A program made the translations under genes and the position numbers. Of a stretch of DNA of 64,000 nucleotides, positions 52,497-61,400 are shown piece after piece. The notes under the pieces are model-generated. The model had not been told where the DNA came from. It saw only the letters and a program-made list of their open reading frames with translations, and searched no databases. Where the stretch lies: assembly GCA_944325825.1 (NCBI GenBank), contig CALVBP010000008.1, positions 1 through 64,000 on the forward strand. Direction: 5' to 3'. The DNA is from Candidatus Gastranaerophilales bacterium (GTDB lineage: Bacteria > Cyanobacteriota > Vampirovibrionia > Gastranaerophilales > Gastranaerophilaceae). Position 1 is the first letter of the stretch. Every line of letters starts with the position of its first letter.

Positions 52497-53240
52497 TTAC
52501 AATTCATAGAGAGCTTTTTTTATTTCGTTTGTTAAATCCCTTTTCTGTAAAACCTCGTCTTGATATTCCATAAATTTTTCTATCTCAATGATTTTCCCTG
52601 CTCTAATAGTGTAGGCTACCGGCTTTTCGCCCGCATCGTAGAAAGGCTGTCCTATTTGAAGAAAATCAAAATCAGTCGACATAATGACAGGCACAATGTC
52701 TTTTTTTGAATTTATTGCCGTTAATGCGGCTCCTTTATGTATTTTAGGGTATTCATTCTTTCTGTGTCTTATTCCTGCCGGGAAAATCAATATATTGAAA
52801 CCGTAATCAAACATCTTTTTAGTATCCTCTTTCAATTCTTCTAAAGACTTGCCGGATATTAAAAACATAGATTCAACAATCCGTTTAAAAAATTTGTTGC
52901 GGGTGAGCTTTGGAGCAACAAAGCAGGTGGTTTTAGGAATAAGAGCGAGTAATATCAATACATCTATATAGCTCGGGTGGGTTGAAACTATAATTGAATT
53001 TTTTATTGTTTTTAATTTTTCAATATTGCCAATATCAAGCTTAATTATTTTAATAAACCTTATGAAATTAACAAATACACGCCAGGATGAATGTACAACT
53101 GATGAATATATATCCATTCTTTTATCCTGATTTTTGAAAAACAATCGTATAAGCGGAAAAATTAACATCCCGACAAGTAGGGAGCCGATACCGAAAATTG
53201 AAAAACTTATAACCATTAAAAAACTTCTTAAAGCCTTCAT
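52497..53240 (-). CDS. PlsC-type 1-acyl-glycerol-phosphate acyltransferase of the cluster
   Basis: 247 residues with an N-terminal membrane helix (FLMVISFSIFGIGSLLVGMLIFPLI) and the LPLAT catalytic H-x4-D in VSTHPSYIDVLILLAL near 86-91; the glycerol-phosphate-type site is FPAGIRHRKNEYP near 150, and the KGAALTAINSKKDIVPV strand follows. In classical clusters the gene sits between the chain-length factor and the ACPs (ApeD), exactly as here. It probably esterifies the polyene or its lipid anchor. Overlaps the chain-length factor by four bases (ATGA). Confidence 0.85.
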   Translation of the reverse strand: MKALRSFLMVISFSIFGIGSLLVGMLIFPLIRLFFKNQDKRMDIYSSVVHSSWRVFVNFIRFIKIIKLDIGNIEKLKTIKNSIIVSTHPSYIDVLILLALIPKTTCFVAPKLTRNKFFKRIVESMFLISGKSLEELKEDTKKMFDYGFNILIFPAGIRHRKNEYPKIHKGAALTAINSKKDIVPVIMSTDFDFLQIGQPFYDAGEKPVAYTIRAGKIIEIEKFMEYQDEVLQKRDLTNEIKKALYEL

Positions 53241-53836
53241 CTATCTGCTCTTTCTAGGATAAACCCGCTGCATTTTATACTGAAGCATTTTTTGTCAAAG
53301 AGTTTTACTAAATCGTTGATACATATATTACTATCTTTAAATTTTTCTTCTTTCAAGATGTATTTTTCTTTACCCGCTGTTTTAATACAAAAGGACATTC
53401 CAAAAATACCTTCTTCCGCATCATCAGCATAGCAATATATCACATTATTATGACCTGATGTAATTGCCGTAATAAGACCGCTTATAAAAGTTTCCTCGCC
53501 TGCTGCGGTCGAAACGGTAGGAATTGTTCTTTTTTTCAATATAGATAGTTGACCGAGAGGATAGTTATGCACTGATGCCGAAAACATCATCGGGGAAACT
53601 TCATTATCTTCTTTATATTGAGCTATAAGTTTTACAAGTCTGTCGAATTCCCCATACCTTGATGCCAAAACTATATTTTCCGTACCATCTTCAAGAGAAT
53701 GATTTAACAAATATAAAACATGCCGGTCAAAAGTATTTAATCTGCGTCTTATGTTTGAAGGAATAAAACTTAAATCCAGCTCTTCATCTTTGCTTGTGTA
53801 AATAAATTTATCAATGTAAAAGGACAGACTATTCAT
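53237..53836 (-). CDS. beta-ketoacyl synthase chain-length factor (KS-like, no active Cys)
   Basis: 199 residues from the ATG at 53836. Matches the ketoacyl-synthase chain-length-factor family: LNTFDRHVLYLLNHSL, IVLASRYGEFDRLVKLI, SPMMFSASVHNYPLGQLSI, and TVSTAAGEETFISGL, where the usual active-site Cys is replaced in the AAGEE motif. In characterised clusters this subunit (ApeC) pairs with ApeO to set chain length. It is a little short for the family (about 240). The ATG is six bases from a perfect TATAAT with no Shine-Dalgarno; an extended reading to 54034 would run into the divergent gene and is rejected. Confidence 0.85.
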   Translation of the reverse strand: MNSLSFYIDKFIYTSKDEELDLSFIPSNIRRRLNTFDRHVLYLLNHSLEDGTENIVLASRYGEFDRLVKLIAQYKEDNEVSPMMFSASVHNYPLGQLSILKKRTIPTVSTAAGEETFISGLITAITSGHNNVIYCYADDAEEGIFGMSFCIKTAGKEKYILKEEKFKDSNICINDLVKLFDKKCFSIKCSGFILERADR

Positions 53837-53866
53837 GCTAATATTATAGTATAAACAGGAAATGAT
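53837..53866. promoter_or_regulatory. 30-bp divergent promoter of the two aryl-polyene operons
   Basis: Only 30 bp separate the two start codons. On the minus strand TATAAT (plus 53843-53848) ends six bases before the ATG of the chain-length factor. On the plus strand tatagt-like boxes overlap the same bases and AGGA precedes the KS start at 53867. Both operons must share this segment, so they are likely co-regulated. Confidence 0.6.
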
Positions 53867-55003
53867 ATGGGAATAAAAATAACCGCTTACGAAGCAATAT
53901 GCAATATGGGATTGAATATTGATGAAATTTTTCATCGTGCAATAGCCGGTGAAAATAATCATTTTGTTCTTGAAAAAAATCTTATTAAAGATTACTCCTT
54001 TCGTCTGGGGAAAATTGACACAGAATTGGAACAAATAGAAGACCCCGACTTTAATACCCGCTGCAACCGCCTGATTTTATACGTTCTTAAATTATTAAAC
54101 CCGCAAATTACCGAACTATTTAATAAATATTCAAAAGAGGAAATCTCAATAATAGCAGCATCGACGAATTGCGGAGTCGAAGAATATGAAAAAAGCGGAC
54201 TAAAAACGCATTCTGAACTCGGAAATCCTGCAATGTTTGTAAAAAAGCATTTGGGGTTAAATAATACCGCAATTACGATTTCAACAGCATGCTCTTCCGG
54301 TGCAAAAGCTTTTTCAATAGCTAAAAACTACCTGGAAGCAGGTATTTCAAAAGCTGCTTTAGTAATCGGAGTTGATTCTTTAACGAAACTTCCTCTTTAC
54401 GGATTCAGTTCTTTAGAAATATTAAGCCCTGAACCAACAAACCCTTTCAGTAAAAATTATACAGGCATAAATATAGGAGAGGCCTGTACAATTTTTGTTC
54501 TGGAAGATACTAATAATAGCGGTATAAAACTACTGGGAACAGGTGAAAGTTCTGATATTTTTCACAGTACAACTCCCGACCCCGAAGCAAAAGAAGTTAA
54601 AAATGCCATTCTTCAAGCTTTACATAATTCCGGAATAAAGCCGGAAGAAGTTAATTATATAAACCTCCACGGTACCGGAACTTTAGCTAATGACATGATG
54701 GAGGCTGAAGCTGTAAACACTATTTTCGGCACACATACTCCGGCAAGCTCTACAAAACCATTAACCGGACATTGTCTTGGCGCCGCAGCGAGTATTGAAA
54801 CTGCTCTTTGCTGCCATCTGCTTAACAATTTTTCCGGGAAACTATTCCCGCACATATACGATTCAGAATACAATCCTTCATTGAAACCAATAAATCTGAT
54901 AAAAACACAAAACTTGTATGACAAATGCAATATTTGCATTTCCAACTCTTTTGGTTTTGGAGGAACAAATGCTATTATTGTATTAGGAAAAGATAATGGA
55001 TAA
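53867..55003 (+). CDS. beta-ketoacyl-ACP synthase of the aryl-polyene cluster (ApeO-like)
   Basis: 378 residues with a complete Cys-His-His triad: Cys in ISTACSSGAKAF near 142, His in LHGTGTLANDMMEAEAV near 268 and His in KPLTGHCLGAAAS near 304; SFGFGGTNAIIV closes the fold. By position (first of the KS-DH-KR-KS operon) and by the divergent non-catalytic partner next door, it matches the KS that forms a heterodimer with the chain-length factor. AGGA at seven bases. It is shorter than FabF (about 410). The following DH overlaps it by eight bases. Confidence 0.9.
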   Translation: MGIKITAYEAICNMGLNIDEIFHRAIAGENNHFVLEKNLIKDYSFRLGKIDTELEQIEDPDFNTRCNRLILYVLKLLNPQITELFNKYSKEEISIIAASTNCGVEEYEKSGLKTHSELGNPAMFVKKHLGLNNTAITISTACSSGAKAFSIAKNYLEAGISKAALVIGVDSLTKLPLYGFSSLEILSPEPTNPFSKNYTGINIGEACTIFVLEDTNNSGIKLLGTGESSDIFHSTTPDPEAKEVKNAILQALHNSGIKPEEVNYINLHGTGTLANDMMEAEAVNTIFGTHTPASSTKPLTGHCLGAAASIETALCCHLLNNFSGKLFPHIYDSEYNPSLKPINLIKTQNLYDKCNICISNSFGFGGTNAIIVLGKDNG

Positions 55004-55442
55004 CAAAGATTATTTAGAAAAAATACTTCCGCACAAAAAACCTATGATATTAATAGATGACATCCTCGGATACTCTATTAAAGAGGGCTGGCTTAGGAGT
55101 GTGGTTACTATAAATAATAACAGCTTATTTTTTGATAAAACTCTCGGCGGCATTTCTTCCGTTGCCGGAATTGAATACATGGCACAAACCATTGGTTGTT
55201 ATGCCTTTTTAAAATCAGGGCGGGAAGAACCTCAAATAGGCTTTCTTCTCGGAACAAGGCTTTATAATAACAAGCTTTCATTATTTAAAGAAAATGAAAC
55301 TTTTGAAATACTGGTAAAAGAAGTATTTTCCGGGAATGATATAGTCTCTTTTGACTGTTTCATTTATAATCATAATGAAGAGGTTGCAAGCGCCACAGTT
55401 AATGTTTACCAAAACGAAGAAACAGGGGTCTTAAATGTCTAA
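54996..55442 (+). CDS. hot-dog 3-hydroxyacyl-ACP dehydratase (ApeP-like)
   Basis: 148 residues. EKILPHKKPMILIDDILGY near 5-23 is the conserved start of the ApeP/FabZ-like family (L-P-H-x-x-P-M-x-L-(I/L)-D), and AGIEYMAQTIGCYAFLKSG near 56-74 the long central helix with its Glu/Gln pair. The FabZ His is in the LPH element. In characterised systems ApeP pairs with ApeI to dehydrate chain intermediates; here the ApeI partner is the C-terminal domain of the ligase fusion. Overlaps the genes on both sides by eight bases. Confidence 0.86.
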   Translation: MDNKDYLEKILPHKKPMILIDDILGYSIKEGWLRSVVTINNNSLFFDKTLGGISSVAGIEYMAQTIGCYAFLKSGREEPQIGFLLGTRLYNNKLSLFKENETFEILVKEVFSGNDIVSFDCFIYNHNEEVASATVNVYQNEETGVLNV

Positions 55443-56160
55443 AACAGTTTTAATAACGGGAGCAAGCAGGGGAATTGGTAAAGAAACCGCTTTGTATCTG
55501 GCAAAACACGGATATTCTTTAGTTCTTCATTGTAATAAAAATATTCAAAAGCTTGAAGAAGTCCAAAAAGAAATTACTCAACTCGGCTCGGAATCAAGAC
55601 TGATTCAGTTCGACATTTCTGACAGAAAAGCTTGTAATGAAAAATTACTAAAAGATGTAGAAGAAAACGGAACATACTATGGTATTGTATTAAATGCCGG
55701 AATCGCTAAAGATAATCCGTTCCCCGGAATGGAAGATTCTGACTGGGATGAGGTAATTAATACAAACCTAAACGGTTTTTATAATGTATTAAGACCTGTT
55801 ATCCTTTCCATGATACAAAACAGAAAAGGGCGAATCATAGCCCTTTCATCAGTGTCCGGTCTTGCCGGAAACAGAGGTCAGGTCAACTATAGCGCATCTA
55901 AAGCCGGTATAATAGGTGCAGTTAAAGCCCTTAGTCTTGAAGTTGCCAAACGCAAAATAACTGTAAACTGTGTTGCTCCGGGTATTATTGAAACAGATAT
56001 GACAACCGGATTACCCGATGAAATGATAAAAGAATATGTTCCGATGAAAAGAGCCGGCTCTGCAAAAGAAGTTGCCAGCCTTATTAACTATTTGATGAGC
56101 GAAGATGCCGGTTATATAACCGGACAGGTTATTTCCGTAAATGGGGGTATGTACTTATGA
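55435..56160 (+). CDS. 3-ketoacyl-ACP reductase (ApeQ-like SDR)
   Basis: 241 residues, classical short-chain dehydrogenase: nucleotide loop ITGASRGIGKETA at 6-18, NAGIAKD near 86-92, catalytic S in SSVSGLAGNRG near 139, Y152-x3-K156-type YSASKAG, and the C-terminal GQVISVNGGMYL. A FabG-type reductase for the polyene chain. AGGGG precedes the ATG; its stop overlaps the next KS (ATGA). Confidence 0.93.
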   Translation: MSKTVLITGASRGIGKETALYLAKHGYSLVLHCNKNIQKLEEVQKEITQLGSESRLIQFDISDRKACNEKLLKDVEENGTYYGIVLNAGIAKDNPFPGMEDSDWDEVINTNLNGFYNVLRPVILSMIQNRKGRIIALSSVSGLAGNRGQVNYSASKAGIIGAVKALSLEVAKRKITVNCVAPGIIETDMTTGLPDEMIKEYVPMKRAGSAKEVASLINYLMSEDAGYITGQVISVNGGMYL

Positions 56161-57389
56161 CATCAAAAAGAGTCGTTGTAACAGGAATGGCACTCACAAG
56201 CCCTCTCGGGTCTTCCGTAAAATCCGCCTTTAACAGACTGCATCAGTACGAAAACTGCATTGAATACGACACAAAACTTGACGCATACGAAAATTTGTAC
56301 ACAAGACTCTCTGCAAGGGTTAAAGATTTTAAACAGCCTGATTGTTTTAACAGAAAAGTTACCCGCACAATGGGAGATGTTGCAATTATGGCAGTTACAA
56401 CGGCAAGAGAAGCCCTCCTGGATGCCGGTCTGCTGGACAATTCAATTATAAGCAGCAGTGAAACAGGAGTCAGCTATGGCTCCTCAAGCGGCTCTTTAGA
56501 TGCAATACTGGATTTTTATTCAATGCATATAGACAAAAAAGTCCGTAATTTAAATTCAGGTTCATATATAAAAATGATGCCTCAGACCACTGCCGTAAAT
56601 ATCTCTTTGTATTTTAAAACCCATGGACGTCTGGTAAACGCTTCGACGGCCTGCACATCAGGTGCTGTTGGAATAGGTTCTGCTTATGAACTTATTAAAA
56701 ACGGAATACAAACCGTTATGATATCAGGAGGGGCTGAAGAATTCCACCCGACACAGGTAGGAATTTTCGATACCCTATATGCAACAAGCACAAAAAACGA
56801 TACCCCTAAACTTACGCCATCTCCGTTTGATGTTTCAAGAGACGGGCTTGTTATAGGAGAAGGCGCCGGAACTTTAATTTTGGAAGAATACGAACATGCG
56901 ACTGCCCGTGGGGCAAAGATTTATGCGGAAATTATAGGATATTCAACTAACACCGACGGAACCCATATTACAAACCCTAATTCAGAAACAATGGGAATTG
57001 TAATGCAACAAGCCCTTGATGCTGCAAAGCTGCCGGCAAAAGAAATCGGTTACATAAACGCTCACGGCACCGGAACAAAATACGGAGATATTGCGGAGAC
57101 AAAGGCTACCGAATTTGTACTGGGAAATAATACTCCGATAAGCTCCCTAAAGAGTTATACAGGACATACTCTTGGGGCTTGCGGCGCTATTGAAGCAATT
57201 TTATCGATTGAGATGATGAATAATAATTGGTTTTGTCCGACATTGAATCTGAAAGAGGTTGACCAAGATTGCGGACAGCTCGATTATATAAAAGACGGCG
57301 GACGGAATCTTGAAATTGAATATTTTATGACAAACAACTTTGCATTCGGCGGAATCAATACTTCTTTAATATTTAAACGCATGCAATAA
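56157..57389 (+). CDS. beta-ketoacyl-ACP synthase, FabF-like (ApeR-like)
   Basis: 410 residues with a full triad: Cys in NASTACTSGAVGIGSAYE near 164, His in NAHGTGTKYGDIAETKA near 301, His in KSYTGHTLGACGAIE near 338, and NNFAFGGINTSLIF at the end. In known aryl-polyene clusters this last KS of the operon (ApeR) acts as an independent homodimer, probably for early extension steps. It ends the operon; the next gene has its own promoter. Confidence 0.92.
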   Translation: MTSKRVVVTGMALTSPLGSSVKSAFNRLHQYENCIEYDTKLDAYENLYTRLSARVKDFKQPDCFNRKVTRTMGDVAIMAVTTAREALLDAGLLDNSIISSSETGVSYGSSSGSLDAILDFYSMHIDKKVRNLNSGSYIKMMPQTTAVNISLYFKTHGRLVNASTACTSGAVGIGSAYELIKNGIQTVMISGGAEEFHPTQVGIFDTLYATSTKNDTPKLTPSPFDVSRDGLVIGEGAGTLILEEYEHATARGAKIYAEIIGYSTNTDGTHITNPNSETMGIVMQQALDAAKLPAKEIGYINAHGTGTKYGDIAETKATEFVLGNNTPISSLKSYTGHTLGACGAIEAILSIEMMNNNWFCPTLNLKEVDQDCGQLDYIKDGGRNLEIEYFMTNNFAFGGINTSLIFKRMQ

Positions 57390-57394
57390 AAGTA

Positions 57395-57403
57395 TGCTAT
57401 AAT
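57395..57403 (+). promoter_or_regulatory. extended -10 promoter
   Basis: TGcTATAAT at 57395-57403, just after the KS gene; start site would be near 57410, giving a short leader with GGAG for the gene at 57436. Confidence 0.6.
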
Positions 57404-57435
57404 TAACATTGTTTATTATTTTATGGAGTATTTTT

Positions 57436-57951
57436 ATGAAAAAGCTGATTGTTATGGTTTTTAGCATCTCATTGTTTGCTAACACCGCCTATGCTAAAAC
57501 TGATTTAACCTGTCCTGATGAAATTCTTAAAAAAACGGAATTAACAGTCTTAACAAAGGGAGAGCCTTTTTCTTACCCGTTGCCTGATGGTGCTATTATA
57601 GAATGCTATGCTAAAAGACTGGATGGCAGCATTGATGAATTTGAAGAATATAATGACTACTTTCTAATGCGAGACGGTCATCTTTATTCAAACACAATGC
57701 ATAAGCTGTATAAGCCTGATAAAATTGCAAAACTCAAAAAAGTTGACCGTGCATCTATGTTGGGAGACAAAAAGACTCTGAGGCTTTATGACCCGCTCTG
57801 GGAATGGTCAATCCGCCACCACATGAGAACAATAAAAATCAATACAAAAACGGGAGAATATTTCATGACCGGAACTCAAGACAACTGGATGTGGTACAGA
57901 AACATTACGACATCCGGATATTGTAGAGTTATATATCCGAAAAAGAAGTGA
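57436..57951 (+). CDS. secreted protein of unknown function
   Basis: 171 residues from ATG 57436 (GGAG upstream; an earlier ATG at 57409 is not needed). Signal peptide MKKLIVMVFSISLFANTAYA, cleaved before KTD. The mature domain holds C-x-D...ECYAKR cysteines (DLTCPDEILKK and IIECYAKR) plus a late one (SGYCRVIYP), and many aromatic residues (WEWSIRHHMRTI, NWMWYRNITT). Probably periplasmic. It follows the pigment operon but has its own promoter; any link to the pigment is uncertain. Confidence 0.65.
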   Translation: MKKLIVMVFSISLFANTAYAKTDLTCPDEILKKTELTVLTKGEPFSYPLPDGAIIECYAKRLDGSIDEFEEYNDYFLMRDGHLYSNTMHKLYKPDKIAKLKKVDRASMLGDKKTLRLYDPLWEWSIRHHMRTIKINTKTGEYFMTGTQDNWMWYRNITTSGYCRVIYPKKK

Positions 57952-58117
57952 TTAAGTTATTAAATCCGGTGTCCATTGCCGGTTAAGCATACTTCGTTTT
58001 AACCCGGTAAGTTCCGCTTATACTTGTGGTGGGTACCTATATATTCGTCCATACTCACAGATTAACCCTGAAGCCTGTAGGTCAAACAATGCGTAAAACT
58101 ACAGCTTGTTTGAGTTA

Positions 58118-58142
58118 GTAGGTCAGGCTTTGCCTGACCTAC
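58118..58142. repeat. perfect 11-bp palindrome (gtaggtcaggc-ttt-gcctgacctac)
   Basis: A hairpin with three-base loop (gtaggtcaggc / gcctgacctac). Sequences of this 'TAGGTCAGGC' type occur as dispersed intergenic palindromes in many genomes. No T-run follows, so it is not a normal terminator for the gene at 57436. Confidence 0.6.
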
Positions 58143-58172
58143 AGACTTTGAGGCAAGTGTAAAATAACATTT

Positions 58173-58202
58173 GGTTTGACTATTTTGTACATGTAGTTTG
58201 AT
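58173..58202 (+). repeat. 30-bp repeat, copy 2
   Basis: Begins ggtttgac and ends gtttgat with ttttgtacatg in the centre; 23 of 30 positions match the copy at 104-133. It directly abuts the tRNA-like segment, so it may have served integration. Confidence 0.45.
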
Positions 58203-58203
58203 A

Positions 58204-58226
58204 CGGGAAGGGTGGGATCCGAACCC
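58204..58226 (-). repeat. tRNA-Ser 3'-end-like remnant (putative attachment site)
   Basis: This 23-bp segment matches the 3' end of the tRNA-Ser gene (62557-62579) at 20 positions, in the same orientation. Only the T-arm and acceptor 3' half are present; no tRNA body lies beside it. Direct repeats of a tRNA 3' end bounding DNA are the usual footprint of site-specific integration. Confidence 0.6.
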
Positions 58227-58401
58227 TTTCGTTTTTAATGATAACTCATTTCTTTAGAATATCAAGTCTATTTCATAAATTGTCCGAAACAGGACAAGAA
58301 TTTTTTTTAATTTCACATGTTTTATATAGTTTTTCTAATATATTTATAGGGCACTTTATTAACAATGTACACCATTAGCTTGATTTACATTTCTTAATAT
58401 T

Positions 58402-58430
58402 TTGAGAAAATTATTTTGGTTAGTTATAAT
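58402..58430 (+). promoter_or_regulatory. promoter of the R-M gene
   Basis: TTGAGA (58402-58407), 17-bp spacer, TATAAT (58425-58430); the ATG follows at 58451 with GAGAGAG. Confidence 0.75.
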
Positions 58431-58450
58431 CAAAATCAAGAGAGAGTAAG

Positions 58451-61400
58451 ATGAGTGATATTATAAAATCAGGAATTATAGCTTTAGGATTTAAGCCTAA
58501 AGATGGGTGTTGCAATGTTTATTTCAAGAAATTTGGAGCTTATGAAATAAATATCAATTATAATGAAAATAATCCTGAAAAATCTAATATTGATTATGGC
58601 AAAGATATAAAATGTGGAAGAAAAACAACAAGTAATTTTTCTCAAAATGAATCTTTTGTTGTTTTAGAATGTGTGAATAGATTATTAGAAAAAGGGTACA
58701 ATCCAAACAGTATAGTATTGGAACAACCATATAAAGCTGGGCATAAGGATTGTTATCTTGACATATTAGTGAAAGATCTTGATAATAAATCATTTTTGAT
58801 GATTGAATGCAAAACTTGGGGAAAGGAATACGAAAAAGAAAAAAATCAAATTTTTAAAGATGGGGGGCAATTATTAAGTTATTTCAACCAAGATAAGAAT
58901 AGTAAAGCTTTGTGTTTATACGCATCTCATATTGAAAATAATGAAATTTCATACAGAAATGACATTATAGACACAAAAGAACTAAGCGGAAATAATGTAC
59001 AAGAATTGTTTGATAGTTGGGATAATACTTTTTATCAAAAAGGTATTTTCGAAAAGCAAATAAACGCTTATGATTACAAGAATATTGGCTTAACTTATGA
59101 TGATTTACAAGATTTAAAAGATACGGATGGCGGAACAATATTTAATCATTTTGCAGAAATTTTAAGAAAACACATTGTTTCTGATAAAACAAATGCTTTT
59201 AATAAAATGTTTAATCTTTTTATTTGCAAAATCCAAGATGAAGATGATAATTATGATAAAGACGCTGATTTAAAGTTTCAATTTAAATGCAATGACACTT
59301 ATGAAAGTTTTTTTGATAGATTAAATAACTTATACAAAAGAGGCAATAAAAATTACATTGATATTGATTTACCAGATATAAGCCAAGATGATTTTGATAA
59401 ATTATTAAAGCTTGCTGATGGAAAAGATGAGCATTTAAGAAAAACTTTTAATGAATTGAGATATTATAGAAGTTCTCAAGAGTTTTCTTTTAAGGAGGTT
59501 TATAATAAAGAAACTTTTGAAGAAAATGCTGAAATTGTAAAAGAAATAGTTAAACTTTTGCAAGGATATAAAATTAAATATTCTCAAAAACATCAATATT
59601 TAGGCGATTTTTTTGAATTATTGTTAAATACAGGTATCAAACAAGAAGCAGGACAATTTTTCACTCCAATACCACTTACAAGATTTATTTGTAAGTCAAT
59701 TCCGATAAAAGAAATTATAGAGGACAAAAATAATAAAAAAAATGACAATTTCTTACCTTATGTTATTGATTATGCCTGTGGTAGCGGACATTTCTTAACT
59801 GAAATTATGGATGAAATTGACACATACGTTAAAGATTTCAAAGCAGAAGACATTAAAGGTTCCAGAATTGCAAAAGAAAACTTTGAGTCACTAAGAAATA
59901 ATTTAAAATGGTCAAAAGAATATGTATATGGAATTGAAAAAGATTATAGACTGGTAAAAACATCTAAAGTGAGCTCATTTTTAAATGGTGATGGCGATGC
60001 AAACGTAATGGCAGCTGATGGATTAGCGCCATTTAATGATAAAAAATACAAAGGGATATTAAGAACAGAGGAATTACAAAAAAATAATTCCAAATTTGAT
60101 ATTTTAGTTGCAAATCCACCATATTCAATAAGTGGTTTTAGAACGACATTAAAAGAAGGTAAAAAATGTTTTGATTTGTATAAAAGATTAACGGACAACA
60201 GTTCTGAAATTGAATGTTTATTTGTGGAACGTGCCATTCAATTATTAAAAGAAGGTGGTGTTGCAGGAATAGTGCTTCCCGTATCGATTTTAACAAATGG
60301 CGGAATTTATGAAAAAACAAGAGAATTAATTCTAAAAAACTTTGATATTGTTGCTATTCAAAAGCTCGGCGATAACGCCTTTATGGCAACCGGAACTAAA
60401 ACAATTATTCTTTTTATGAGAAGAAAGAGTAATTTAGCATATTCTAATATAGAAAAATTGGTTGATAAATTTTTAAATGATTTTAAAGATGTTACAATTA
60501 ATGGAATTGAACATGCTTTTTCTACCTATGTTAATAATGTATTTGAAGATATATCATTTGAGGATTACATAAGCATATTACAAGATAATCCAACTGAAAA
60601 AGCAAAAAAAAGTGAAATTTTGGGCGAATATAAAGATTACCCTATTGAAAAAATACTTGAAACCGAGAAAGAAAAATTAGTCTATTTTATAATTTCATAT
60701 TCTCAAAAAATTATTTTAAGCGACTCATTAGAAAAAGATATTGAAAAAGAATTTTATGGCTATGAATTTTCTAATAGAAAAGGTCATGAAGGAATTCATA
60801 TATATAAAGATGAAGATGGAGTTTTGCAAAGCAAACTTTATAATCCTGAAAATCTTTATGATGAAGAAAAGGCTAACTTCTATATTTTAAATAATTTTAA
60901 TGGATTGAATTCAGAAAAAATAATTAATGAAATAAAACAATCAGAAGACCATCCACTGAGAAATCATATTGATTATATCAACCTATCTGATTTAATGTCA
61001 TTTGATTTAAAAACATTTGATAAACAAATTAATCTTAACTTTAAAAAAAAACTAAAAATTGAGAGTAAGTATCCAGTATATAAAATTGCACAAATAAAAA
61101 GTTTAGAAGTGCAAAAAGGAACCAGTATAACAGCAAAGGAAACTCAAGATGGAGATATACCAGTAATAGCGGGAGGAATTAAGCCTGCTTATTTTCATAA
61201 CGTTGCTAATAGAGGTGTAAATACAATAACCATAAGTGCTTCTGGGGCGAATGCGGGTTATATTAATTTTTTTGAAATCCCAATATGGGCTTCTGATTGT
61301 TCGACAATAATTTCTTTAAACGAAAATAATATTAAGATCAAATATGTTTATGAATTATTAAAATCGATTCAAAAACAGATATATTTATATCAAAAGGGTA

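Larger units (their letters stand above)
57952..58450. other. 499-bp non-coding left flank of the R-M island
   Basis: No coding frame is recognised. Contents: a perfect 11-bp hairpin at 58118-58142, copy 2 of the 30-bp repeat at 58173-58202, a tRNA-3'-end-like segment at 58204-58226, and the R-M promoter at 58402-58430. The first 150 bases contain short GC-richer inverted stretches (ccgg...ccgg) but nothing I can name. Confidence 0.6.

Noticed and set aside
53837-54034. A 265-residue form of the chain-length factor starting at 54034
   Set aside because: It would run through the divergent KS gene, and the extra N-terminus has no family match. The ATG at 53836 fits the family start and the promoter.
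44987-57389. Flexirubin / dialkylresorcinol cluster, or ordinary fatty-acid genes
   Set aside because: No DarA/DarB-type genes are present, and the ligase-DH fusion, chain-length factor, LolA and MMPL partners exceed fatty-acid synthesis. The order matches aryl polyenes.
58204-58231. A second tRNA gene at the left side of the island
   Set aside because: Only the T-arm and the acceptor 3' strand are recognisable; no D-arm, anticodon arm or 5' acceptor strand lies to the right, and one T-stem side is changed. An attachment-site remnant explains it better.
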